A stretch of DNA of 64,000 bases, from positions 22,527,544 to 22,591,543 of the forward strand of contig NC_083628.1 in assembly GCF_963584025.1 (NCBI RefSeq), written 5' to 3'. Every line of letters starts with the position of its first letter. Within the stretch, counting starts at the first letter, position 1. Positions 1-30,700 of the stretch are shown one piece after another. This DNA is from Labrus mixtus. Taxonomy: Eukaryota > Chordata > Actinopteri > Labriformes > Labridae. The notes under the pieces were generated by a model, which saw only the letters and a program-made list of their open reading frames with translations, was not told the origin of the DNA and made no database searches. The position numbers were made by a program, and so were the translations under genes.

Positions 1-18125
<18,125 letters not shown>

Positions 18126-18290
18126 GATGCTGCTGAGTCTTAGTACCGAGTGTTCCTCCTCTGCTTCCTCCCTCCTCTCTGTGATCACCTCACATCGCAG
18201 CGGAGGAGCCTCCACAAGGAAACGTCACTGCGTATCCTTCCGCACCGTCCCCTCATTGGTGGTGTTGGACGTCGGCCTACAACTGCAATT
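18126..18290 (-). promoter_or_regulatory. stxbp1: stxbp1 proximal promoter / 5' UTR
   Basis: Immediately upstream of the stxbp1 ATG on the minus strand. A half CRE (TGACGT on the minus strand, 18222-18227) and an inverted CCAAT box (plus-strand ATTGG at 18255-18259) lie 100-135 nt upstream of the start codon. The transcription start is not determined. Confidence 0.5.
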
Positions 18291-18885
18291 TATTATCAAG
18301 CAGTCTCACAATATAGCATTGTACCTTCGACAAGGCTGAAATGAATCCCTAAATATACTAATGAATCCTTACCATCTTTAGAGAACATATTAAGATATTG
18401 ATTCCAGAAGGATCCAATTCAGTTTTTCTCTGAAGGTATTTAGCATTTTAAAAAAGAGGAAAAAGAAACCTCCCGTGAAAATCCAAAACCATCACCCATC
18501 TTGATATAGCTCTGCAGTTTTTAGCATATAAAGAAATAAGCAGCAAATGGTAAGATTTAAAACTTTAAAATGAGAAGGCCTACTGGTTCGAATAAATTAA
18601 TAAATAATCAAATTTTTCAAAAACTGCAAATATTCCTTACATTATGGGAGGTCGTTTAACTCATTTATGGACTTTGACTTCGGTTTAAATCAGAGATGTT
18701 TTGCATGTTATTCCACTAAAAATGAAATACTGAAATATGTATATTATGCATGCAAGTACATATAATTATTTAAATATAGTGACTAATTGGATTTGTCTCA
18801 CAGGTTCAATCTATTGGTGGATTTAATGTAATCTGCACTGGACACACAGACCGAACTGGATACTGACAGGAGATAATAAGAGTGT

Positions 18886-18903
18886 CCAGTAGGGGGCAGC
18901 AGA
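18886..18903 (+). promoter_or_regulatory. CTCF-like motif between stxbp1 and niban2
   Basis: CCAGTAGGGGGCAGCAGA matches the vertebrate CTCF core (CCASYAGRKGGCR) at essentially every informative position. It lies about 760 bp upstream of the stxbp1 start and 630 bp upstream of the niban2 start. Binding is not shown by sequence alone. Confidence 0.65.
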
Positions 18904-19513
18904 TTTCTTTCTGTACAGGAAAACACACGGGCATTATGGAAAAGTGGTTTTATCAATGCAGGCCTCTAATAACTGCTTGAGGTTGGGGTTAAATAGTTGC
19001 CAATTGTTTAAAATGAATAAAAATCATCACATTACGTTTTTTTTTTTAATTAGTCAAATAGTTTAGGCTAATCTATGAATGAGCCAACTAAAGAACAAGG
19101 GGTGCATTTTGAGATTTAAGATGAAAGAAGTCGGACTAAAACAAAAGACACTCACACGTACAGTAAATATTGAATAGGTTAAGCATATCCTTAAGCTCCT
19201 GGTTCAGGCACCACCCTTGGCAGAGCCAACTGAACACGTCGGACCAGTGATGACTCTCAGAGGGTGTGTCCTGCTGCCGCTGTGAACAAGCCTAATATTC
19301 ACCTCAAACATGCTCCTCACAGGCGGGGAGTGTTAGCCTGCGTCAGTCCTCCTCCTCCGGACTTTGGAGAAAGCGGGAGAGCAGAGAGTCAGCAGCGCCA
19401 GAGCAGTGCGCCTCTCCAGGGGGAAGTGAAGCAGTTTTTACCAGCGACTCTGATCGGATATCCCTCTGTGTATTCACCCGTGACCAGTGGGTCTGCGAGG
19501 CTCTCCTGCAACC
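18904..19513 (+). promoter_or_regulatory. niban2: niban2 upstream region / 5' UTR
   Basis: AT-rich until about 19190, then G+C-rich through 19513, consistent with the promoter and 5' UTR of the plus-strand gene. The two divergent start codons are 1.39 kb apart. I see no clear TATA box. A 93-residue frame at 19264-19545 crosses the UTR and is not supported as coding. Confidence 0.45.
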
Positions 19514-22500
19514 ATGGGGGACGTTGTTTCCGCTCACCTGGATGAGAGCAGAAAGCAGATGATTACAGGTAAGAGGGGCGCAGTTTAAGACAGAGAATGA
19601 CAGTTTCCCACGGACTAAAGTTCCCTAGAACTTATTTTATTCATGCTCAAAAAGCATTTGATCTTTCGTTAAAATCTGTAGGCTAATAACTTCCTTGAGG
19701 TTTTATATTTCCCATGGTCACAGCTATTATATAATTCGTTTTTACTTAAATATATGAATGTATTGCTCATCAGTCTAGTTTGTAATCTCATGCAGCTTCA
19801 ACTTCAAGTATTTGTAGTTGTATTTAAGTCTTACAAGTCTTTAACTTGTTGTAGAAGTTTCGTGAACTTTTTTTTATTGTTGATAGGACAAATTTTTCTA
19901 ACTTGGCTGTCATACTGACATGCAGAGAAAAAACAACAGATATCTCCCTTCAGAATTTGTCATCAGATTAATGCTTTCACCTTAGATCTATCAGTATTTA
20001 TCAGATAATCCCTCTCAGTTTATGTCACTTGTTACATTGGAGGACAAAGCTTGTCAGTCTTATCAGTGCATTGTTACTCTACTCAAAGAGTTGCCCTCAA
20101 TCCTAATCTCTGTTGCAGGCCTATTTCTCAGAGATAATAAGTAGGTTTCCCAGAGGGACCATGCTTATGTACGTTTGGGACTGACTGCTATTTTAGTCGC
20201 AGAAGCTTCCCACTGTGAAGCGTGCAGATCTGTGTGGTTATTTGTACAAGGCATGGACTGCTGAGCACAGAGGAAAGCGTGCAGAGCTAAGACGTCTATG
20301 AATCTGTTGATACTTCTATTACAATACAAGACAGTTACTGATGAAGTTGTTTGAGAATTCATGATCCAAGGTCCCAATCGTGGCAGGGAAAAGGGGGAAA
20401 AAAGCTTGTTTTTATTTTGGAGTTGGTATTTGGATCCTCCAGACTTATGCTTGGCAGAAAATGTTGTTTCAGAGGCATTTTGACCTCATTCGAGTGCCTG
20501 TGCGGGCGTGAATACTTTTACGAGGAAACCACTTCTGTCAAAGAATATGTTCTTGAGATCAAGGCAGAACCAGAAAGAGAACTACTCCTCGCTTTAAATA
20601 GGAAAAATAACATTGTGAAAATCTTTGAGTTTCTTATTTCTGTTTGGACAAAACTTACAATCTGAAGACATAACTTTGGGTCAAGGGAAACAGCATGACA
20701 TTTTGCACAACTCTTCTATAACTTAACAACTAATGAGTGATACAATTAACAACAGAATGATAATAAACATACAAACTAAACTTGAAATATTTTCTGCTGA
20801 GTCTTTTTGAGAAAAAGATAGGCCTACACATGAAAAGATGAGTCAGTTTAGGAGGGAGAGAAGAAGATAAAGGTTGAAGCTGCAGGAGTGAAGCAGGTAG
20901 AAACATGTCAGAAGATTAATAGGTGAAACTCCTGGCTGGCTCTCACACCCCCCTTCCTCTGTGTCCTCACTTCCCGTTATTCTCTACCGGTCTTATGCTC
21001 TCTCTTGTTTGCATGTTTGAAGTTTGAAGTTGTTATGTGAGTGTAAAAGAGAGATAGAGAGTTAACACTACTCAGCATTTATGCACTGAGAGTCTTGTTT
21101 GAAGTCTGTACCCCCCAACGAGGTGATTTCATCATCTTTGCAGCCCTTGCACATTCTCAGAAACTAACACTCTCACTTGTGAGCCCACGCAACACAGAGC
21201 AATATGCACACAGAGAATTAGGGAGTGATTAGTCATGTTTTTTTACCTGTTAATAATAATACAAATTGTTTGTGAAAAAATAAGGTTTTGCTAAAAAGGC
21301 TAATCAGCTCTGTTTTGATCTTAATGCTGCTTCAATACAAACTGATCTAATTATCTCTTTTCACACTCAGGATAGTTTGCCTTATGCAAAGCTGACAATT
21401 CTCCTGACCCCACAATGCCTATCCTGTGTGTACCTGTTGTATTTCACTATTGGATTTCTCTGACTTTTCACTAATTGACCATAAAAAACTGCATATTTAA
21501 GCTAAGGATAATAATTATAAGAGTACCTAAGGTCAAAAAGCAAAGATCAACTTTGTGGTTGTATTATCAGATCTGCGGCTGTATATCCACTTGGGTAAAG
21601 AGACCAGCAGAGCAGTCCACTGATATCCACTGATGCTAAGTTGGATCAGTTGGATGGGAAGACAACCAGGACAACCCGGTAAATCCAAAAGTGTACTTGG
21701 AGTGAACTGAGAATGTTTGGCCAATATTGAGGTCTTCAATGCCCACCAATGGAAGAAATCTTAAAGGTTAGGAAAATGGAATCAGAAGGTCAGAGCTTGT
21801 CATATCACCTGATTAACTTTGAGGTTCCCACCAACAAAGGAGGTCATCAAGCTTAAGCAGAAGCCTTTTGGGGCTTGGATGGCCCAGAGGACTTTTGAGG
21901 CAACAAAAGATATTGGGAGGTCTGAGGGCTGTGGCTTTGGTGGTTGCCAAAGCAAAAAACCAAGGTGTTGGAGAAGTTTCAGGTGGTTAGGAAGGATGTT
22001 TGATTTATCCCAAGGCAGTTTTAGCAATAATAAGGCAGTGGAAAGGGTTCTTTGAGGATTCCCAACCTAACAACTATTTCTGCAGTTGAGCAGTCAATCT
22101 GAAACCAAAAGCTTCATTAATATCCCTGCAAGAAAGCTGAGGTCGTTTATTGTGGTATCACTCTGCTCAGGTCGTTTATTGTGGTATCACTCTGCTCAGT
22201 GTCCTCGAAAAGATTATCCCAGAGTTCTTGAAAGGAGACTCAGAACAATTGCCAAACCTCAGATACATCAGAAGTAAAGCAAAAAGGACAGATCGTTATA
22301 GTTTGCTCATTCAATCTAGAAATGTTTTGTAGACTTAGAAACAGAGGTGTCAAGTAACTAAGTAAAAATACTTTGTTACCTTACTTAAGTAGAAATTTTG
22401 GGTATCTATACTTTACTGGAGTAATTATTTTTCAGCCGACTTTTTACATCTACTCCTTACATTTTCACACAATTATCTGTACTTTCTACTCCTTACATTT

Positions 22501-25500
22501 TAAAAATAGCCTCGTTACTCCTATTTCATTTCAGCTTGTTTTCATTCCGGCTTGTCGTTGTTCAAAAAAACACAAAAAAAAACCTATCCAGATAAATCCA
22601 TAGACAGATAAATCGCGCCATCCGGATAGAGTAAATTTGATTGTGGTTGGATGAGAAGTATAAACATATACTATTCCGACACCCTATTGATTTGTACGCG
22701 ATCCATCTCACCTGCACATGACACAAATCACGTTACACTCCAACAAGGAAACAGCAGATGTATGTAGCCTAGTACGAAGATGTCCGTAGCAGAGACAACC
22801 ATACAAGGGTAATTGTTACTAAGCCTGCCCTGGGGTACACCAATTTTCTTGTCCAGTTTTGTTATCTTACATCCATTGCCCTCACAGATTCCTGCAGCTA
22901 AGCTTGGATGTACATTTACATTCCAATAAAGGCTATTGATAACATGCCTCTGAAGTTTGACTTTTTGCACCATTACAATACTTATAGACAACTAGTCATC
23001 ATATCTTCCGCTCCATGAAACACATGTTAATGCAGTAGTACACATATATGGTTCTTTAATGTATTTGCATTGTGCTAAAATGTGTTAATTTTCAATGGGC
23101 ATAAATGCGGCTGAAACAGGTTCATCCCAAATTTTTCAACATTAACATTTTAATATAACATTATAGTCATTATGGCCTTTAGAAAAATGTTTTTTTTGGG
23201 GAGGTGGGGTAGAGCACTATTGGCCCCTGTGGCGCGGCCTAAGCATTTGTCCTTAATGGCATTTTCCCCCCCCTTACATTACTTTTACTTTTATACTTCA
23301 AGTAGTTTTGAAAACAGTACTTTTACACTTTTACTTGAGTAAAAAACTTGAGTTGATACTTCAACTTCAACAGAAGTCTTTTTAAACCCTAGTATCTATA
23401 CTTCTACCTGAGTAATGAATGTCAATACTTTTGACACCTCTGCTTAAAAAGGGCTTACAACTGTATCCATAGAAGAATCTAGTGGATGATACTGGTTACT
23501 ATGAGCTATCCAGCACCTAATAAAAGTGAGAACTGTGTCTGTATTCGTGGCAGGAAGTCAAATAGATTGTCAGTAGGGTTCAAATGTTAATGGAAATGTT
23601 ATCGAAGTACAATGGGGGAGAAGAGTGTCTGGTTTTAGAGACCTCAAGTTGCTTTCTCTGCCTAACATTGAATATAGAGTTAAGCTGGAGGTCAGCTCAC
23701 CATAGTCTTAAGCAATGGCTCTCCCCTGGAAAACACTGGATTGTATCCCATGGTTCAGAGGAAGTTTCTTCCCCTTATCGAAGGTTAGAGCCCAGAAACC
23801 CTACAGAAGATTGGAAGTGAACTACTTGTTTTCCTGAATCTCATACTTTTCCATCAACATCAAATGCTATCACCACAATTCAACCATCAACAAGACCCAC
23901 TGGCTAATGGAAAGCTTTGACTTTGGATTCAGCCCCCCCTGACCCACAATTGTCTGGTACAAATAATGTCCACAACTACTGATATTATGCCAATACTACT
24001 GTCTATCCCGATACTTGAGCTAGTTTACTTGGTGTAGGGAAGCAATGTGATTGACTGGTGACCTGTCCAGGGTGTACCCTGCCTCTTTCCCAATGATAGC
24101 TGGGATCAGATGCAGCCCCCCAGAAACCCTGAATGAGATACAGTGTATAGATAATGGATGGATGGAGGGAGCACAGACATCCAGAGGGAGCTGCAGCCAC
24201 TACTCCTCACGTTCAAAGGAGCCAGTTGATGTGATTCAGGCATCTGATCAAGATTTCTCCTGTAACTTTCCTATGGAGGGGAGAGTCCTCCAATGTCTGC
24301 TGACACAAGAAAAATATCAGAAAATGCAATATAAAATAAAGATAGAATGTATTTTATATCCTTGATTAAGTTAACCAACAACTGGTTTAGTTTTTTCAGC
24401 AGCAATAGTCTCCACCTTGTATCATAACATATTGAGAAAGGGGTATTTGTTGTTTGCCAATGGCATGGCTCTAGGGATGGAAACGTCTGTAATTCTGTGT
24501 ATTGGGACACCATGTTGGTGAGGTTGGATGAATAACCATGACATTCAGTACAGACAGTCGGAGAGTTTAAAGGTTTCTGTGATCCTTTGTCATTTTCCAA
24601 AGTGTCTCTATGGGATGGACTTGACATTGGAAGGATGAAACAATGGTCGGTGATGATGTGGATATTGGATTAATGTAGAGGTGGTTTGATGTACCCTCCC
24701 AATGTTCCTTCACTTTTCTCTATGGCTCTGGCATGACAGGAGTGTCAGGAAATATCAAAGAAGCAATAGGAATGGATAATATGATATAACTGAAGTTTTT
24801 GGCATGCATGCCTGAACAGTATGGAACAGAGGTTTTAGAGTGTGATTTATGATGTGGTCTTCCTTCCCAAAATTATAATTTCCAAGTGGCCAAAAGGCTG
24901 TACATGTGCCGGGTTCTGGTCTGCTGACTTTGGCACAGTAAGACAACGAGTGGAAAGTTCTGTCTTTTTGCACAGTTGGAATCTAAGACAAACTCAACAT
25001 GGGGAAATTCACCCAAACAGAAAAAGTTCCTATAATATCCAGTATCTGGCATTTAAAAAATAAGAAAAAATCAGAGTAGTAGTACCAAGGTCCTGAGAGA
25101 CTTCTGACTTTTTTTGCATGAAAAATCACATCTTTTCTATAAGATTTTGCTTAACATCAAAATAGGGATAGTTAAAAGATCACATGACATAATAATAAAT
25201 ATTCCTCTATAGGTAGATTCATACAGCATACGTTGATGTCTTACTTTGAGAACAGATTAATTGATTAATTTTACAAAGTCAATCTTATCTTCAAAGCCGG
25301 CTTCCATTCCCTGAAAGTGTACCTCTCTGTGCGTGAGTGCTTTGATGGTTAGATTTCAGTAACAGTGCATTTAAGTATATCCTTTGTTTCAGCTGTCTCA
25401 CATTCTCCCTTTATATTTCCTGTGACCCGTCCACCCATCTCCTCCTGGTATGACTTGGTGTTTTTAATAAGTGTATGTGTCCCTGTCCTGTCTCCTCCAC

Positions 25501-27696
25501 ATTCTCTCCCTGCTTATTCTGTCCTGTCAGCTCCTTCCTTCCTGCACTCCCACTCCAGGCCGGCTCCCTCCTTCCTGTGTTGTTAGTCCCATGAACAGAT
25601 CATAGTCAACACTGTCTGATGCTGACCAAGTCAAACACGGTGATCAGCTCGCAAACTGACTCCTTTTTCCAGCACTGGAACGTGGGAAAAGCTCCTGTCC
25701 GCTCTGGCAGGTTGTTTGGCTTATTGTGTGGAGTCTGGTTGCAGACAGTGGAAAAGAAATGCAGAGTCAAGCTCTGGAAAGGATCTATGCAATGTAGAAA
25801 AACATGGAGGTTAATTGAGACTGAAATGGGGACTCCATACTCCAACAAAAAATAAGGCAAGAATTTACAATAAATCTTATAATTCATTAAGAATACAGTT
25901 AATGAAATTAGTAAATAATTATCATCAATTCTTTATAAAGTTGGCTCTGACTACATTTGACAGGACATGTATAAAATGAAAATCCAGAATAGGCACGGAG
26001 TCTGGGGTTTGAATACAAAGTAGGTTTAAATAAAAGTTTAAAAAAAGATAGTATTCAAAAACAATGTGATGACAGCGTTTGCTCGGCTCTACTTACATTC
26101 AAACATCATTGTACTGCTGTTGTATTTTGACTATGTTGAAGCCTTCCATCTTTAAAGTTTAACTAATGACCAAACTGAACCAGTCAGCCATGCACGACCG
26201 TTACTGTTCTCATAAAACATGTTAATTGTTTCAGATAAGCAATTTCCAAAAGTCAATATGTTTCTTTCTAAAAGGCCCGTTGTAAATGTTATCATATAGA
26301 ACTTTTCATAAAGGCGAGATAGCAGCAGTGAAAATTGTGGCCTTACAGACAGTATGACACTTAACATACATTCTGCTGAAATTTAACAAAATGATTCAAA
26401 CTGAAATCATAGAAAGTTTGAAAATTATGCCCAAAATAGATTAAATCATCCTCAGAGATTTTTTTTAACAAAGTCATGTATTCTTCTGTCCATGTTTTGA
26501 AGAAATGTTTTTCAGATCTGTGTTGTTTGAACCAAAGTATCTTCTTCACCGTATTCATGCTTTCTTAATAAGTGTTCACTGCATCCTGATCCTGTTGTGT
26601 TTTTGTGTCTGTTTGCTCGAGCAGATAGGACCAGAGGTGTGATGAAAGAGTTCAGTGATGTGTACGAGCAGCAGTATGCGGTCGCTCTTTTCAACAGTGT
26701 GCGCTTTGAGATAGAAGGAGGAAGAGGAACACAGTCTCAGCTGCTTCACAGAAAGGTAAGTGCACTGTGTCAGAAATAAACCCTGTAGGAGGACCGAACA
26801 AAAATGTGGCTTTTAAAAGTGACTGTGCTTTGATATAGATGTCATTACTTGAATGTATAACTCATTAACTTTGTGATATATTTAACCCCATATGAAACTG
26901 GAGAATAATACATACTCTGTTGTTTACAATTTGGGCTTTATTTTTTAATACATTTAACTCTTATTTATATTGATTAGAATTGTATTGTAATTTCTGACAT
27001 CTGATTAAATGCAATCTTGCAACAACACACGATAAGAAAAAAGAAAGTTGGAAAATCAATCAATCAATCAATCAATTTTTATCTGTATAGCGTCAACTCA
27101 TAACAAGTGTTATCTCGAGACACTTTACAAAAAGCAGGTAAAAGACCTTACTCTTTGTCTGTTAACATTACAGAAGAGCAGGTAAAAAGACCTTACTCAT
27201 TGTTATGTTACAAAAAGCAGGTAAAAGACCTTACTTATTGTTATGTTACAAAGATCCGGCCTATCCATCATGAGCACTTTAGCAAAGCAGCAAAAATTAC
27301 AGTGGTAAGAAAAAACTGTCTTATTAAAAGGCAGAAATCTTCGGCCGGATCCCCGGCTCATGATGAAACAGTCTTCACAGGCCTAGACTGCGCCGGGCTT
27401 GGAAAGGGATAGGGGGAGAGATGGGATAAGATGCAGGAAGAGGGATAGGGAGCAAGGGGGTGGGGGGAGGCAAACCGTCCATCAGCAATCCGGTGGGGAG
27501 GGGGTGTGTGGGGGGGGTGTTGGGGTTGTTCTGGCAGGCTGTCAACCAACGATCCGGTGGGGAGGGGGTTGTTCTGGCAGGCCGTCAACCAACGATCTTG
27601 AGGAGCCTAAGAGAGCTCAAGAGCTCCCAGGAAAGTAGGTGGTTAGTGACTGAGATTTACAGATAGATACATGCAGTAATATGATGTACTGTATAT

Positions 27697-27747
<51 letters not shown>

Positions 27748-30700
27748 CTCAAGGTGCCAGTTTCCCCTATAGTCTAAGCCTATAGCAGCATAACTAAGAG
27801 CTGGTCTACGCCAGCACCAGCCCTAACTATAAGATTGATCAAAAAGGAAAGTTTTAAGTCTATTCTTAAAAATACAGACTGTGTCTGCCTCCCGGACCCC
27901 GGCTGGAAGGCGGTTCCAGAGGAGAGGAGCCCGATAACTGAAGGCTTTACCCCCCATAGTACACTTAGAGACTGTAGGTACCACTAGTAGGCCTGCATTC
28001 TGGGACCGTAATGTTCTCGAGGGACAGTACGGCATTAGTAGCTCCTTCAGGTAAGATGGTGCCTGGCCATTTAGAGCTTTGTAAGTGAGAAGAAGGATCT
28101 TGAATTCTATTCTAGACTGTATAGGGAGCCAGTGCAGAGCAGCCAAGACAGGAGTAATGTGGTCCCTTTTCCTAGTTCTGGTAAGGGCAGGAGGTTACCA
28201 ATTTTGTCTTTGATGTCTAGAATTTTGTTGTTGAAAAAGCTCAGGAAATCATTACTGCTGAGGGCTAAAGGAATACAAGGCTCAGTGGAGCCATGACTCT
28301 CTGTCAGCCTGGCTACAGTGCTGAAAAGGTATCTAGGATTGCCTTTGTTTTCCTTGATTAGAGAGGAGTAGTAGGCAGCTCGAGCGTGACATAGAGCCTT
28401 CATATATGTTCTATGAGTATCCTGCCAGAATAAACGAGATTCTACCGTTTTGGTCGAGCGCCATATTCTTTCAAAATTCCGCGACGATTGTTTTAGAGTA
28501 CAGGTTTCTGAGTTGAACCATGGAGCCACTCTCCGCCGCTTGACAACCCTCTGTTCCAGGGGAGCAATCGAATCAAGAGTAACTCTCAGCGAATCCACTG
28601 CACTATCAACAAACTGATCTAGCTGAGAGGGACTAAAGCTATCATAAGAGTTTCCAACTGGGTTGAAACACGGTACTGAATCAAAAACAGCTGAAATAGC
28701 TTCCTTAAATCTAGCCACAGCACTATCCGACAAACTTCTAGAGAGCACACCTCTTCCAACCAGAGATAATTCTGGCAGGACAAAGTCGAATATAATAAGG
28801 AAATGGTCTGATAGAAGAGGATTTTCTAGGAAAACTGTAAGGTTATGGATTTCAATTCCATAAGCTAAAAAAGATCCAGGGTGTGGTTAAAATGATGAGT
28901 AGGTTCGTTTACACCCTGGGTGAAACCAATAGAGTCTAATAGTGACATGAAAGCTGTGCTAAGGCTATCATTATCAACATCCACATGGATATTGAAGTCA
29001 CCTACAACAATTATTCTATCACTGCTAAGGACTAAGTCTGATAAAAATTCTGCAAATTCAGATAGAAACTCAGAATATGGGCCAGGAGGGCGGTAAAAAG
29101 ATCAGGGAGGCGCAGAGAAGCGTGTAAGACTGCAGCTCTGCCTCCTGGTCTGAACTCTGTGTTGTTGTCAAGGTTTTGGACTAATAACCTCTGCTATGTT
29201 TCTAGATAATAGAGCTGCACCGTCCAAAGTGGGATGGATGCCGTCTCTAGCTAGCAGACCAGGTTTTCCCCAAAAAGACTGCCAGTTATGTATGAAGCCC
29301 ACATCGTGTGCTGGACACCACCTCGACAGCCAGCGGTTGAGTGATGACATGCGGCTATACATGTCATCACTGGTCTGATTTGGGAGGGGTCCAGAGAACA
29401 CTACGGAGTCCGACATCGTCTTAGCAAAAGTACACACCGACTCCACATTAACCTTAGTGACTTCCGACTGGCGTAGTCGGGAGTCATTAGTGCCGACATG
29501 AATTACGATTGTATCAAATCTACCTTTAGTCTTTGTCAGCAACTTTAAATGAGATGCGATGTCGCCCGCTCTGGCCCCGGGTATACACCTAACTATGCCC
29601 GCTGACTTCGCTAGCTTCACGTTTCGGACTATGGAGTCTCCAATAATCAGAGTTTTATTCTCAGTGGGTGTGTCGCTGAGTGGGGAAAATTTGTTTGAAA
29701 CGTGAAGTGGTTGGTGGGGAACCATGTGCTTCGATTTTCAACTATGCTTCCCTTGGACAGTAAAGACAGAAAAGACAACAAGTGTTAAAGATTATCTAAA
29801 CCACTCAATTTAAAGATAACAGTAGAAAGGAAAGACTGACAGGTTGGTAATGAAATCTAGTTGCACAGGAAAATGGGTCAAAGTTGAACCAGGAAGTCCA
29901 TCTGTAAACTCTGATAGATGTTTATAATCAAATGTTTTGAGAAGAAAAAAGCTTCCCCTTTAAAATCAGATAATCTAATCTCAGTCTTAGTCTAACTGGT
30001 TGTAACTCCCACCTAACTGTGTTTATTAAAGTCACAATATTTGTAGATCTAAGCACTCAAGGAGCCAAACACTACCCGAGTTCCCCAAACCCATCATTAT
30101 ATTCCATGTTAAAAGCCTTTAGATCCATCTTGCTGAAACTGTTATGGATAAAATGTCATATTCGATGGTAATGCTAGTTTTAAATCTATATATCATTTCA
30201 AATTGAGAAATCCAAAGACATGGGTCTCATGATTAAAAATTGTCCTTTACTATTCAAATTTACCAAACAGAAATCTCTCTAGCTTCTATCGTTGTTTTAC
30301 TTTCTTTGATTGTAGATCACTGCCTAAGTGCATAATGTAAACCTGTATCAATGTAGGCTTTGTTAAGAATACAAAGCTCTCTCTGGCAGGATGCATGAAT
30401 GAGCTCATTCTTGGGGTCCACGTTCATCTCCTAACAATCGAGACCTTTGCTTTACCACTCTAGGTTTTTGCGTTCCACTCATTTATTTTGGTTGCTCAAT
30501 GTACTCAAGTCCCACATTTACAGTCAGTGAAGGGAAAGTGGGCCACATTTCACACATGAACAGAGATGCTGTTTGGAATTCATGAAGGCAAATAATCTGC
30601 TCTCATCATCACCATGTGGAGGACATCTGCTCATGTTTTCTTATGACATAATTTATTCACAATCAGTGAAAACAAAAAAGTAACTGATGTGATCTCTTTC

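Larger units (their letters stand above)
21533..24290 (+). mobile_element. Degraded RTE/Rex3-like LINE, split by a hAT element
   Basis: Plus-strand remnants follow the order of a fish RTE-type ORF2. At 21540-21700 is the endonuclease end (ATCAACTTTGTGGTTGTATT). At 21820-22010 is the linker (CTTTTGGGGCTTGGATGGCC). At 22150-22265 is the RT start (GGTATCACTCTGCTCAG). At 23525-23580 is an RT part (GAGAACTGTGTCTGTATTCG), and at 24205-24265 the C-terminal part (AAAGGAGCCAGTTGATGTG). It has many stops and indels, so it is non-functional. The 5' end is truncated and parts of the RT are missing. Recognised from family memory, not by alignment. Confidence 0.75.
19569..26624 (+). other. niban2: niban2 intron 1 (7.1 kb)
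   Basis: From donor GTAAGA to acceptor GAGCAG. The first 2 kb (19569-21530) and the last 2.3 kb (24300-26624) look like unique AT-rich sequence with no exon I can support. The middle is the composite LINE/hAT block annotated separately. Confidence 0.8.
27056..29760 (-). mobile_element. CR1/L2-like LINE, internally deleted, minus strand
   Basis: Reading leftward, the order is ORF1 with esterase (29725-29168), an ORF2 endonuclease remnant, the ORF2 linker, and a C-terminal ORF2 segment. The 3' UTR follows and ends in an ATTG-type repeat (plus-strand CAAT units, 27056-27076). The endonuclease N-terminal half is missing between ORF1 and the YRPPGPYSEF text. The reverse transcriptase core is missing at about 28180. 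ORF1 with an SGNH esterase is a known CR1/L2-clade trait. Two deletions make the copy non-autonomous. Clade assignment rests on motifs, not a tree. Confidence 0.85.

Noticed and set aside
19264..19545. 93-residue frame over the niban2 start
   Set aside because: Out of frame with MGDVVSAHL and crosses the exon 1 donor; it is 5' UTR plus shadow.
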